Source of the DNA: Miscanthus floridulus
Taxonomy: Eukaryota > Streptophyta > Magnoliopsida > Poales > Poaceae
Reading direction: 5' to 3'
DNA length: 64,000 nucleotides
NCBI RefSeq assembly: GCF_019320115.1
Contig: NC_089584.1
Span: forward strand, 80,605,922 to 80,669,921
A program made the position numbers and the translations under genes. This document shows, in pieces, positions 1 to 10,553 of the stretch (positions within the stretch are counted from its first letter, which is position 1; every line of letters starts with the position of its first letter). A model generated the notes under the pieces. The model had not been told where the DNA came from. It was given only the letters and a program-made list of their open reading frames with translations, and did not search any database.

Positions 1-1136
1 GGGTCAAAGCTAAACATCAAAGGCCTGCAGGGTTCCTAAAGCCTCTTGATGTTCCCGAGTGGAAATGGGAGAGCATATCCATGGATTTCATAGTTGGATT
101 GCCCCGTTCACAGAAAGGCAATGATTCCATCTGGGTGATTGTTGATCGCTTGACCAAAGTGGCTCACTTTGTACCAGTTAAGACCAAGACCAATGCCGAA
201 AAACTAGCAGATCTATACATTGAACATATTCTCAGACTGCATGGAGCTCCCTCTAGTATTGTATCTGATCGTGGTCCTCAGTTTGTGTCTCGATTTTGGG
301 AAGCCCTACACAAGTCCATTGGAACCAAACTTGACTTTAGTACCGCTTATCATCCACAGACAGATGGACAGACTGAACGAGTAAATCAGATCTTAGAAGA
401 CATGCTTCGCGCTAGTGTACTAAATTATGGCTCTGATTGGGAGAAATGCTTACCCTATGCAGAGTTCTCTTACAACAACAGCTACCAAGCCAGCATCAAG
501 ATGTCACCTTTTGAAGCTCTATATGGCAGACCGTGTAAAACACCTTTGATGTGGTCCCAACCGGGAGAAAGGTCATTCTTCGACTCCGCTAAGATTCAAG
601 ATGCCGAAGAAGGAGTTGCCCAAGTAAGAGAGAATTTGAGGATTGCTCAAAGTCGATACAAGAGCTATGCTGACAAAAGGAGAAGAAGACTTGAGTTTAA
701 TGTGGGAGACTTCGTCTATCTCAAAGCATCTCCGCTACATGGGACGGTCAGATTCCATGTGAAAGGCAAGCTTGCCCCTAGATTTGTTGGCCCATACAAG
801 ATATGCAAGAGAATTGGAAAGCTCGCCTACAAACTTGAGTTACCTGAGGAATTGACGGGTGTACATCCCGTATTTCATGTGTCCCAGCTACGCAAATGTT
901 TGAGAGTGCCCGATGAAGTGATCCCAATTGATACACTTGACATTCAAGATACACTTGAGTATAGAGAACACCCTATCAGAATTTTGGGCAGAGATACCAA
1001 AGAAACCCGAAGCAAGACTATTCCTATGTGCAAGATCCAATGGAGTAACCACACTGTGAGAGAAGCAACATGGGAGAAAGAGTCTGACCTCCGGCTACGA
1101 TATCCTTACCTCTTTAAAGAGTACGTTACGCTTTAA
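1..1136 (+). CDS. Ty3/gypsy (Tekay/Del type) polyprotein, integrase-chromodomain C-terminal part, 5' truncated by window edge
   Basis: The reading frame is open from base 3 to the stop at 1134-1136, so the ATG at 81 is only an internal methionine. It encodes the end of a gag-pol polyprotein whose integrase would insert the element cDNA into chromatin. The integrase core runs from about residue 27, with the D of MDFIVGLPR, the D of VSDRGPQF and the E of TDGQTERVN forming the D,D-35-E triad. A GPY/F-like stretch (APRFVGPYKI) follows. The last 60 residues hold a chromodomain-like block (KIQWSNHTVREATWE), which places it among chromoviruses. No stop or frameshift is visible, so this is the best-preserved Tekay-type frame here. 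A polypurine tract and the 3' LTR follow directly. Tekay is inferred from the MDFIVGLP...VPVKT wording and the long LTR. Reverse transcriptase and the integrase zinc finger lie outside the window. Confidence 0.9.
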   Translation, partial: VKAKHQRPAGFLKPLDVPEWKWESISMDFIVGLPRSQKGNDSIWVIVDRLTKVAHFVPVKTKTNAEKLADLYIEHILRLHGAPSSIVSDRGPQFVSRFWEALHKSIGTKLDFSTAYHPQTDGQTERVNQILEDMLRASVLNYGSDWEKCLPYAEFSYNNSYQASIKMSPFEALYGRPCKTPLMWSQPGERSFFDSAKIQDAEEGVAQVRENLRIAQSRYKSYADKRRRRLEFNVGDFVYLKASPLHGTVRFHVKGKLAPRFVGPYKICKRIGKLAYKLELPEELTGVHPVFHVSQLRKCLRVPDEVIPIDTLDIQDTLEYREHPIRILGRDTKETRSKTIPMCKIQWSNHTVREATWEKESDLRLRYPYLFKEYVTL

Positions 1137-1152
1137 TCTCGAGGACGAGATT

Positions 1153-1170
1153 CTGTTAAGGGGGTAGGAC
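1153..1170 (+). other. Polypurine tract of gypsy element 1
   Basis: The purine-rich stretch TTAAGGGGGTAGGAC lies directly before the first LTR base at 1171. In LTR retrotransposons this tract primes plus-strand DNA synthesis. Its place between the polyprotein stop and the TG that opens the LTR fixes the LTR start. Confidence 0.8.
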
Positions 1171-1967
1171 TGTGACAACCCAAAAATCCACACACCAAAA
1201 ATTCCAACTACAAAATTTTTCTTTCTTTGAAACCCTTGAGTGATGATGTGGCATGTAGGAAACCCCTAACCTTGCACTAACTAAACCTATATGACTGGCA
1301 CGAGTATCTCACCTCATCACCTAGAATTTATTTTACCACATAGCATACATCAAGTTGCATTATATTCAACATGGTGATTTGGATTTTATTTGATTTATGT
1401 GTTGATTAAATAAAAGCTAACAAATATGTGTTTATAAATAAATGAACTAATATGGAATTAATATCCCAATAAATACTTTGACCAATGTTTATCACCATGG
1501 AACATTTTATCAAAGGAGAAATAGGCCACTTTGATTTATATACATGAAAGAAGTGTAACATTATACGAAGGGAAAGAAGAGGGAGGCAGCAACTCGACCC
1601 AGCCTGCCTCGACCGACCCAGCCTGCCAGCCCAGCATCACCGCCCGTACATGCACGCCGCTGATGAGCCAGACCCGCCCGTCAGCCCTCACGCACCACAC
1701 GCCGCCGCATCAGGATAAGTTGACAGATGGGCCCCCTCTGTCAGCCACCCAGCTACAGGATCATCTTCTTCCCCACGCCAGCCTCATCTCTCGACTGAGC
1801 CCCGACCAAAGCAGCAGACGCGGGCCCAGGTTCACGCACATCGCATGACCCTGTCCCCCACCTTAGCGCCGCACCCACGCAACCGCCCCTGCGCACGAGA
1901 GCCGTCCGATGTGCTCGGCACATCACCAGCCGTTCCGTCATCCGCCATGGGAGCTTAGAGCTCCGGC

Positions 1968-1974
1968 TATAAAA
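1968..1974 (+). promoter_or_regulatory. TATA box of gypsy LTR 1
   Basis: TATAAAA lies in a GC-rich setting about 800 bases into the LTR, followed by a pyrimidine- and purine-rich leader. It is the likely core promoter for the element transcript. LTR 2 has the same motif in a similar setting at 7581. Confidence 0.6.
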
Positions 1975-2771
1975 GCCACGACCCTCTGTTGCCCTAGCGT
2001 TCGCCCCATCGCCTCACCGCCACTTGGTGGCCAACCACTTCACCGAGCTAGAGAAAGGAGAGAAAGAAGGAAGAGAGAAGGAGAGGCGTGGAGAAGGACA
2101 CCGCTGTCGGAGCAAGAAAGGAGAAGCGGAACCACGCCTCGCCAGAACCAGGAGCGTCGCCCCGATCAGCTACATCGACATAGCTGCTTAGCACGGCACT
2201 GCATCGCCTCTACACAGCCACGACTCTCCACTGCACCGCCATCCTATCTCCCACGACACCTACGGTGAGCGCTCGATTTTTCCCTGCTCACCGCCGGACT
2301 CTGCTATTCCGGCCATGGCACTCCACACCGTGAGCGCGTAGGCCGAGGCCATCTCCAGCCTCTGGATACACAAGCACAGCATCCACGACCACACCGTAGA
2401 CCCCTCCTAGCCCCATGGACGCTGTAGCCGAGCACCCTCATGCCGCGCTCACGACGCCACCGCCATGGCGCAGCCACCACCGGCTCACCCGACCACCTCG
2501 CTAGACTGGAACGTAGCCGTAAAGCATCATCGTGATGACCGAAGATAGCTGCGTAGACCGAGACTCCGTTAGCAGGCCACAGCGCCCTGGCCAAGAGCAC
2601 CGGACCTCGGCCGGAGCTCCGCCGTGCACCACCACCGCTCGCGGACTCCACCACACCTTTTGGTCACCGTCGTTACTTCACCATGACGCCTGCTAGCCAT
2701 CTGAACAAGGAACGAGGCACCAGGACCACTAGAACAGACCACCGAGACTCCGCTTCGCTTGCCGAGGCCAC

Positions 2772-3445
2772 ACGCAGAGACCACATGTAGAGGCCACATG
2801 TAGAGGCCACACGTAGAGGCCACATGTAGAGGCCACATGTAGAGGCCACACGCAGAGACCACATGTAGAGGCCACATGTAGAGGCCACACGTAGAGGCCA
2901 CATGTAGAGGCCATATGTAGAGGCCACACGCAGAGACCACACGTAGAGGCCACATGTAGAGGCCACATGTAGAGGCCACACGCAGAGGCCACACGTAGAG
3001 GCCACACGTAGAGGCCACATGAAGAGGCCACATGTAGAGGCCACATGTAGAGGCCACATGTAGAGGCCACATGTAGAGGCCACACGCAGAGACCACACGC
3101 AGAGGCCACATGTAGAGGCCACATGTAGAGGCCACACGTAGAGGCCACATGTAGAGGCCACATGTAGAGGCCACACGCAGAGGCCACACGCAGAGGCCAC
3201 ACGTAGAGACCGCACATAGAGGCCACATGAAGAGGCCACATGTAGAGGCCACATGTAGAGACCACATGTAGAGGCCACATGCAGAGACCACACGTAGAGG
3301 CCACACGTAGAGGCCACACGTAGAGGCCACATGAAGAGGCCACATGTAGAGGCCACATGTAGAGGCCACATGTAGAGGCCACACGCAGAGACCACACGTA
3401 GAGGCCACATGTAGAGGCCACATGTAGAGGCCACACGCAGAGGCC
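2772..3445 (+). repeat. 15-bp minisatellite in gypsy LTR 1 (about 45 units)
   Basis: The unit is about AGGCCACATGTAGAG, repeated head to tail some 45 times. Two variable spots (CATG/CACG and GTAGAGG/GCAGAGA) define sub-types. The first units show a six-unit, about 90-bp higher-order order: one CACGCAGAGAC type followed by five GTAGAGGC types, twice in succession. Because 15 is a multiple of three and the unit has no minus-strand stop, all three minus frames stay open for hundreds of codons; this is not evidence of a protein. Confidence 0.95.
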
Positions 3446-3657
3446 ACATGCAGAGGCCGCTGAGACTCCGTCTCGCTCGTAGAGACCACATGCAGAGGCC
3501 GCTGAGACTCCGTCTCGCTCATAGAGACCACATGCAGAGGCCACTGAGACTCCGTCTTGCTCGCCGAGACCACATGCAGAGGCCACTGAGACTCCGTCTC
3601 GCTCGCCGAGACCACATGCAGAGGCCACTGAGACTCCGTCTCGCTCGCCGAGACCAC
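3446..3657 (+). repeat. 42-bp tandem repeat (five units) next to the minisatellite
   Basis: Five near-identical 42-bp units each combine a piece of the 15-bp unit (ACCACATGCAGAGGCC) with a unique part (TGAGACTCCGTCTCGCTC). The unique part recurs once at about 2747-2765, left of the 15-bp array. So the array is bracketed by the longer unit, and the 15-bp repeats may have expanded from inside it. Confidence 0.9.
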
Positions 3658-3916
3658 CGTGGACCAGTCACAGTGTAACATGTGTCAGCCCATGATTAAT
3701 TTAGCCTTTTCCATTTTTAGAAATAATTTAAACTTCGGAAATTCATAACAAATTCATACGACCTCAGAAAAATATGAAACCAGGACCAAAATTCATCTAA
3801 AATCGAGCTCTACGCAATGAACCCATGTTTGAGTGCATTTGGCTCTTTTGAATTTTCATTGCTTCTTTGTGCTATTCTATAGACGTCGCTGACGCGACTA
3901 TAATACGATCGTTGCA

Positions 3917-4012
3917 GACTCGGAGGAGAACCTGACAGACGAGGATCGTGAGTACCGAGAGGAGTACGGAGATGACTACACTGAAGGTGCCACATCCCAC
4001 CCAACTTCGTAG
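3917..4012 (+). other. Short acidic reading frame in gypsy LTR 1, after a splice-acceptor-like site
   Basis: Following TCGTTGCAG, which looks like a 3' splice site, 31 codons run to a TAG at 4010-4012. About a third of the residues are Asp or Glu (DSEENLTDEDREYREEYGDD). A similar acidic frame follows a related ACGATTGCT...GGCAGAC motif in LTR 2 (8861-8939), and acidic frames are also present near 58620 and 60430. I do not know a described product; it could be a 3' exon spliced to an upstream start. No protein data are available. Confidence 0.35.
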
Positions 4013-5624
4013 CACCTACTACGCATGGCTAATATAGAACTGCTAGTGCTTTACTATGTTGTTATATTCACACTGTGATAGGACTTGCATGGTAGTATGC
4101 CTTCTTGATGGCCTTTACCTTGACGCAACCTTGTCCCTGCTCACCCAGCTGTTAGGCTAGTCACACGCTTGCTACTATATTTCATTGCTTATTACTTCTA
4201 CTACGCTTGCACTACATTGATGCGTGGTGGAAACTAGTATTATCTGGACTATGGGGAGAGTGCTGCGTGTGTGACTTGGGTGCGTGGAGGGTGAGGGTTG
4301 TGTCGACCAAGTTGGAGTATACGACGAGCCTAGGGCAAGTCTTGCCGTAGGGTGCTACCTGGGCACCCCTGGAATGGATACCTGTGGTGGGTAAATGGAT
4401 ACCTGTAGTGGGTAAATGGTATACGAGGTGGCCTTGGGTGTGAACCTATGGTGGGTGGAGCCCCGGGTGGAGGTGCTGTGGTGGCACGGTAAATGGAAAC
4501 CCTGATGGAGACATTCTGGCTTGGTCATCCCTAAGGACTTACTAGTACTCAGATTCACCGGGAAGCCTTACGTACCACTCGCCCTATATGGTGCGGGACG
4601 GCCGGACTACTTGGTAGGATATTGCCACTACTGCTAGGTTGTTAGCGGACAGTGTAAGGAGGTACGGGGTACGGAGGATCTCCCCCACACCCTTCCGAGA
4701 CTTCATGGAGACCTTGTGGACCCGGCTCATGACTCACAGTTTCAGCCACCCCAGACCGGACTTGGGGTGAACCAGGGCTGAATGGTAGAGTGGCATTATC
4801 CTAGGCTAGCAAGCGGCCGGAATCAGCCCAGTTGACGACGGTCAGCGAGGAAGGCGGATCTTGTGGTTATGTAAAACCTCTGCAGAGTGTATGGTTGATC
4901 GATCGATACATGTGCCGACTTGTCGGCTATGGACCTTTCCTGGGTTTCGCTTAAACTAGATATGAGATGAGTCCTTCTCTTCTTCCCCCAGGGAGTGAGT
5001 GTTCGGTCGTAGCCAGGGGCTACGGGCCTTGAGACAGTGCCGAGAGGGAGTTGGCCTGTCGACTAAGCGATGGTATGGGTGTGGTATGGTGAAGGTGTGG
5101 AGATGGTGGTACATCGGTCCCAGAGTCGAAACCTGGCTTTGGAATGGGAATGGGGTGGAATGGGTGTGGTAACGGTGTTAAAACCTGACTATACTATTAT
5201 ATACTTGATATGCTAATACACAGGAAACCCTAGCCTTATAGGTTCCTTTTGAATATATCCGACTTGCATCCAATTACCACAAAGCAATGCTCATAGGGTT
5301 GGGAGTGGCCAGTACAAATCGTACTGATAAATTTTGGCATACAGGTTCTGCTGAGGAGTATAGCTCCGAGGAGTTTGACGGTTGAGGGATTCGTTCCTAC
5401 GCTCGAGTTTGGCGATCTTATCTTCAAGCTGTTCTGAATGAATGCTACTTTTGAATCCGCCAATGTGGCGATGTAATAATTTATGTAATTCCGCACTATT
5501 TGTACTCTGATATTATCGATGTATGGATGTGATCATCGACTGGAATTTGGGTAATATGATCTACCACGGTCTTATTACGCTTTGACTCTGTGGATTTCCC
5601 ATCGTGGAAATCGGGGTTGTTTCA

Positions 5625-6871
5625 CTTAAGACCATAAAGCAAGTCAGGTTGGTGGTACTCTATAGAATTAGAATTATCGTATCAAATTAGCCCTGTTGAT
5701 CTCTTACTCTATAGAATTAGAATTCGTAGCAAATTAGCAATTTCATGTACATATAAAAGGTCTTGTGTCGAAATGGTATTAGTTTGGAAACTATAGCTAC
5801 TCCTCATCCATGGCTCCATGTTGCTTCCTATGTGCTCATGGGTAGATGACCAGATTGAGTTGTTTCCATTCTCTTGTTGTTGAAGACAGTACATGGCCCT
5901 TTCAAGTTTTGGCTTTGTAGGCTACATAGACCATAGGAGCAATTTAATGAAAAATTCTATCGTCTATATTTTTAATACTAAATATATTTATTTAGTTCTA
6001 TTTTCTTACAGGTTTTAGAAAGACGCTCTAATTTTTTGAGGTATTTGTTTTCTCTCCTATAGATTGTATGGTGGTACCCCCATCCTCGTGTACATAAAAG
6101 CCAATTTGACAATCTCATATTTGACTGCCTATTTATTTTGTTTCCCACAGCTCAGTCATTTATCCCGAAGGACTATGTAGCCTACTTGCAGCTTTCTTTT
6201 GAAGATGATGGATATTTTGTTTATTCGTCGAAATCTCCTTATTCAACACTATCCAACAGTCTGCTGCTGGGCTCAAGGTACCTATGGCTTTATTTCTTAA
6301 TTCTTATAGAACTTATGGATCCAATCTATTTTGGCATGAATCATAATCTATCTCACTATTTATTTCATTTTTAAGAAACATATTATCTTTTTTTTTACCG
6401 TAGCGTTAGCACGGGTATGCGTTGGCTTTGGCTTTAGCACAGACCAGATTAGCTCCCATGATTACAGCTTTGGCTTGATTGATTCATATGGCAGGCCTAC
6501 ATCAGAATCTTGAGATAAGTGGGATGAAGGTGATGCAACTGGTGCAGGAACTTGTTCAGGCTAACACTTGCAGGTACAGCTAAGCTCTTCGATCACCAAA
6601 GGATGAATATATGTTTATTAGGTATGTTCTGCAACGTTACATGATATCTTTTGGTCTTAGGTTGGATGGGGAGAGAAACACATAAGTTAATCCTCGTTGT
6701 ATTCAACAATATAAGCTTGATCCTTTTTAGATTAAATAATATAATAACCTTGTAAATTTTTATCGCTCCTTTTTAGTGAGTATTCAATCTATTTTATTTT
6801 ATACTGCGTTTGGTTGTTAATTTGCATCACCTAAAATGTCACCGTGGCGATAGCACAGGCAATATACTAGT
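5625..6871 (+). mobile_element. Probable Helitron remnant carrying captured exons
   Basis: The right end resembles a grass Helitron 3' terminus: CCGTG and CACAGG can form an imperfect hairpin (6842-6859), followed seven bases later by CTAGT (6867-6871). A related motif (ACCGTAGCGTTAGCACGGGTA) occurs near 6397-6417. The interior holds two exon-like pieces with intact splice signals, as expected for a Helitron that captures genomic gene fragments with introns. A 16-bp direct repeat (CTCTATAGAATTAGAA) occurs near 5657 and 5709. No clear TC 5' terminus was found, so the left limit is only the end of LTR 1. The remainder of the stretch shows no coding. Confidence 0.35.
6151..6573 (+). pseudogene. 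Captured host-gene fragment, two exons with intron, unidentified
   Basis: Exon A (6151-6277) is preceded by a pyrimidine tract ending TTTCCCACAG and followed by GTACCT. It encodes about 41 residues including IPKDYVAYLQLSFEDDGYFV. Exon B (6495-6573) is preceded by CATATGGCAG and followed by GTACAG, and encodes LEISGMKVMQLVQELVQAN, a likely helix. The exon phases do not match (A ends after two bases of a codon, B needs one), so an indel or a missing exon separates them. The composition and exact splice sites look like ordinary plant gene sequence, not retroelement. I could not recognise the parent gene. Confidence 0.5.
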
Positions 6872-7580
6872 ATAAATAGGCCAACATAGAAATTAGAAAT
6901 TATACGTGTAGGATTGTGTACTTGAGTGTTTGCTTGCTTGTGGAACATATGGTGGTACTTTATTTTTAAAGTTGTATTTGAATTTGAATTCAAACCATTT
7001 CAAAATAGCTTAATAGGAAGTATGGAAAATAGAAAAGGGCAAGGAAACAGAAAAGAGCTATTGGGCTCCCTCTCCCTCCCCCTCTCATTCCGGCCCGCAG
7101 CGCAACCCATCTCCCTCTCCCCTTCTTCCCTCTCCCGCGTGGGCCGGCCTCTGGCCCAATGCAACCACGACAGTAGCCTGCGTCACCCTCTTCCCGCTCT
7201 TCGTCACTGACAGGTGGGGCCCAACTGTCAGCTCCTTCTTCCTCCCCACACGGAGCTCGCGTCTGCGCCACCGTACATGCCCCACCGGAGCCCATCTCGG
7301 CGCCAAGGAAGACGAGCACATAGTCGCGGGGTTGACAACACCTCGAGCCATCCCATCTCCCCCTCTCCCTTGTCTCTATGTCCACAACGCGTCAACGTCG
7401 GCCTGGCAACTAGCAAAGGAACCCCATCGACGTGACCATGCATTGTGCCGACCTCGCCAGAGTATGAACGGACGCGGAGGCGTCCAGCTCACCATTACCG
7501 AGCTCGGGCACGTGCGCGAGGTGAAAATATCCACCGGCAGGAGAGAAAATATCTCACCGCCGCCACCAACCTTGCTGGCC

Positions 7581-7587
7581 TATAAAA
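7581..7587 (+). promoter_or_regulatory. TATA box of gypsy LTR 2
   Basis: TATAAAA in the palindromic setting GGCCTATAAAAGGCC, inside a GC-rich block and about 160 bases upstream of the TTC tract. It is the likely core promoter of this LTR. Confidence 0.6.
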
Positions 7588-7742
7588 GGCCCGGCCAGTG
7601 AGCCTATGCCTCAACCATCACTGTTACGAGTTCCGCCGTGAGCTGGAACATACCATCTCCCCCTCCATTCTCCCCTTCTCCCTCTCCGTGGGGCGCTAGG
7701 TCTGTTTCCCCCAAAATGGGTACCGACGACGCCATTGGAGCC

Positions 7743-7829
7743 TTCTTCTTCTTCTTCTTCTTCTTCTTCTTCTTCTTCTTCTTCTTCTTCTTCTTCTTCT
7801 TCTTCTTCTTCTTCTTCTTCTTCTTCTTC
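7743..7829 (+). repeat. (TTC)29 microsatellite in the leader of gypsy LTR 2
   Basis: Twenty-nine uninterrupted TTC triplets. The polyPhe frame on plus and the polyGlu and polyLys frames on minus are products of the repeat. A pure polypurine/polypyrimidine mirror tract of this size can form triplex DNA. It would lie in the transcribed leader, as it is downstream of the TATA box. Confidence 0.98.
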
Positions 7830-8711
7830 CCTTCTCGCTGCGTCCCCGGCCAATTGGAGCAATAGGTGAGTTTCCCCATATCCTTCTCCACTTTCTTGTG
7901 TAGCTAGTTTCACTCCCTCACCTCTGTGTTATGCTGTCCCCGTGCGCTGTGCACCACCGAGCCGCCATGGCCGCCGGCTAGCCGTCGACGAGGCTTGGTT
8001 GGTCATCACGCCACCTCCACTGCACTCCTCACACACCCACGCACACGCACATGTCATTGGTTAAGTAGGATAGGTTTGTTAGGAGCATTTTCATCACTTG
8101 CCGCCACCGCACTGGCTCCGGCGAGCCACCACCGTCGCCTTGGGTACTCGCTGCCGCCGTTGACCTTACCACCGATCATGGTGAGCCTCCCTGAGCGTCG
8201 TCCACCCCTTGAACACCTCCACCGGGGCCCAATGCCACTGGCGAGCCCAAGCCCTCTCCCCTGTTCTGATAAGGCGCCGGTGGACTCCGTCCGACCACCG
8301 TCTCCCTCTCCCCCTCTCTTCTCTTTGTTGGGTGGGACTGGGTCGAAACGGCATCGCCATTGCCATCCGTCCCCATCCATTACCTCCTCCTCCCTTTTTC
8401 TCTCTCTATCGCGTGGGCCACGGCCTTAATGCCACTGCCGCCATCCCTAGCTGACGTGGCAGGATGGCCCACCTATCACACACACAGCGCTGGGTGCACA
8501 TCAGAAATTGCTAGGTACACCCGGGTAGTGTACACAGAGTGTTAAAAACCAATTTTTCTAGCTTAGAAAAATTCCTAGAAAATTTGTAAATAAACTAGAT
8601 GACATAGGGAATTTAATCATTTACTTTTCACCCATATTTTATATACGAAACTTTTATCATAAAATTCCACTTAGATTTCCATCTATAAATAAACTTCTAA
8701 AGTATATACTT

Positions 8712-8939
8712 TTGAACCATAACTCCTTTTTACATGAAACCACCTCTAAAATTCATCTAAAATCTAGCTTTATCATTTGCACCACCATATTCTTCTATGT
8801 TTTCTTTTGTCTTTATTTGTGTTTTAGCGGTAGTCTTATACGATTGCTACGCCCGGCAGACGATGGTGAACGTCAGGAGAACGAGGACCTAGATTTCGTA
8901 GATGTGTCGGAAGGTAAAAACGACGAAGGCAAGTCTTAG
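8712..8939 (+). other. Short reading frame with acidic C-terminus in gypsy LTR 2
   Basis: The frame runs from an ATG at 8712 to TAG at 8937-8939. The first half is hydrophobic and probably intron-like. The part after CGCCCGGCAG (from about 8860) is acidic (DDGERQENEDLDFVDVSEG). The upstream motif TATACGATTGCT resembles ATACGATCGTT before the acidic frame of LTR 1, so the two look homologous. Function unknown. Confidence 0.35.
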
Positions 8940-10383
8940 CTCCCCTCTCTACCATCTTTCTATAATTCACTGAAATTTTTTAAAACATGATTATTGGATT
9001 ATTACCCTAGAATATGAGCTCGGTTATTGTGAAAAGATTATTATTGAATTAAGATAAATGGTTATCTTGTTAATTTATGAGCTCCACAATATGAATGAAC
9101 TTAGGGATAATAATGGAACTTAAAATTGGTAAACCTAACACTAAACCCCGACAGGGGACGAGTGGTGGTAATCTATGGAGGTAGTTTACCATGATAGAGA
9201 TGCCTAGAGAGGATTCCTATGGGAGATACTCGCCTCGGTCACATAAGGACCGGTTCATAGTCCCTCTTGCTTAGAGAGATATTACATACAACCACATGCC
9301 TATATGGGTAGACTTGATCTCACACCTCGTTAGATAGAAGTATAATTTCTACTAGCAGGTCAGTGTAGGCAGTGGAATATCAGGAGCAGACACAGGGGAT
9401 AGGTTTTCTTCTGTGGTCCAGTTGGCATGGATGCTATGTGATCTTCCACGTTAAGCTTTTGAGATTTTGGCCGTGTTCGAGCCCATGATTATTGTTTTGG
9501 CCGTGTTCGAGCCATGTTGTTATTTATTGTAATGATTAGGTATCATCATGTTGGGACGATTAGGTATACTCCTGGCTTATGTGTGTTTCCAACCCCTAAG
9601 AAGTCATAGTAGAATTATATGGACATCTAAGGTCGCATACATTCGGGTACGGGGTCTCTTTAGGTCTATTTCGTCCACTGATCATGGATGAGGTTGTACC
9701 TATTGTGTGGGGAAATTTGTACACCTCTACAGAGTTAAGTAAACCTATTCAAATAGCCACATCCTTAGAATAGGCAAATGCTAGGATAGGATACTATGAT
9801 TAGATTTGCTTTTATGTGTAATGAAACTGGTATTGGAATGGATATTAACCTGGGAACTAGTGGGAATGGTAATACTCGGCTAGGACCCAACCCTTAATTA
9901 TAATCACCACTACACTTCTATTTCCACCCTATGGTTAGGGCTTGCTGAGTACGTATGTACTCACCCGTTGTTGACCCACAGACTTCGGCATGGAAGAAGA
10001 CTATGACTTCGATGAGGAAATGTACCACAAGGATTAGGAGTCATGCAAGGAAATACGTTCGTAGGAGTATGACATCGAGGCTAGGGTTTCGACCACACTC
10101 AAGTTGCCTATGGAATAGGACATTGCTTCGTTGTATAATAATACTGCTCTAGAGACTACTAGGAATAATGTCATTTCACGGCCGTAGTATTTCGCTAGAT
10201 ATGTAAGCCTAAGACTATGCCCCTTTGGGCTACTATTGTAAGACCCTATTTTTAGATATCAATAAAGCTCAGAACCTTTTATTATATATTTGTGTACCAT
10301 TCTTGTGATTTGCGCGTACTTGTGTGTGATCCTAGCGCAAGTACGGATGCACTTAGGACTCTCAAAATGAGGGGCGGATAGAG

Positions 10384-10396
10384 TGGTATTAGAGCC
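10384..10396 (+). other. Primer-binding site of gypsy element 2
   Basis: TGGTATTAGAGCC matches the complement of the plant initiator methionine tRNA 3' end (TGGTATCAGAGC) with one change. It marks the 5' LTR/leader junction and proves that this LTR is a 5' LTR in plus orientation. The stretch 10397-10553 is leader without coding sense. Confidence 0.85.
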
Positions 10397-10553
10397 GAGC
10401 TTGACCATAAGATGAAGCTCTAGGATTGGAACATGTTTAATAATTATAATAGCGATAGTAATAACCTTAAACATTATAAAAATATAATAGACAAACTTTT
10501 CTCATTTGTGTTGCAAAAATGTTTCTAACCCCTGTGGTGAAATTTTTGCAACA

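Larger units (their letters stand above)
1171..5624 (+). mobile_element. 3' LTR of gypsy element 1 (Tekay/Del type), about 4.45 kb
   Basis: The LTR begins TGTGACAACC after the polypurine tract and ends GGTTGTTTCA, an imperfect terminal inverted repeat with TG...CA ends. It is long even for a Tekay element. Inside are an AT-rich U3, a GC-rich leader with a TATA box near 1968, a large minisatellite (2772-3657), a short acidic reading frame (3917-4012), and a downstream part (4013-5624) in which I see no coding. The matching 5' LTR lies left of the window, so divergence and TSD cannot be checked; the candidate right TSD is CTTAA at 5625-5629. The long minus-strand frames here come from the repeat array. 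Confidence 0.85.
6900..10382 (+). mobile_element. 5' LTR of gypsy element 2 (Tekay/Del type), left end uncertain
   Basis: The right end is fixed by a methionine-tRNA primer-binding site at 10384. The left end is blurred by the Helitron-like sequence; the U3 phrase TTTGAATTTGAATTCAAACC near 6975 is typical of these LTRs. Layout follows LTR 1: AT-rich U3, GC-rich leader with a TATA box (7581), a (TTC)n tract (7743-7829), an acidic reading frame ending at 8939, then an AT-richer downstream part (8940-10382) without coding sense apart from short chance frames. The terminal base pair looks decayed (no clear CA). It is followed by the element's own leader and gag. Confidence 0.65.

Noticed and set aside
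1909..2268. GC-rich plus-strand frame after the TATA region
   Set aside because: GC-rich leader of an LTR; composition leaves frames open and no domain is visible.
2747..3657. CRISPR-like array
   Set aside because: Units are contiguous with no unique spacers, and the genome is plant.
2569..3681. Three long overlapping minus-strand frames (272-370 codons) rich in Trp, Cys and Leu
   Set aside because: All arise from the 15-bp array, whose length is a multiple of three; three frames open at once is a repeat effect.
7604..7913. PolyGlu, polyLys and polyPhe frames
   Set aside because: Direct translations of the (TTC)29 tract.
10384..10396. tRNA gene fragment
   Set aside because: The tRNA-like word is a retrotransposon primer-binding site; no cloverleaf surrounds it. 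The same holds at 25742, 36766 and 61766.
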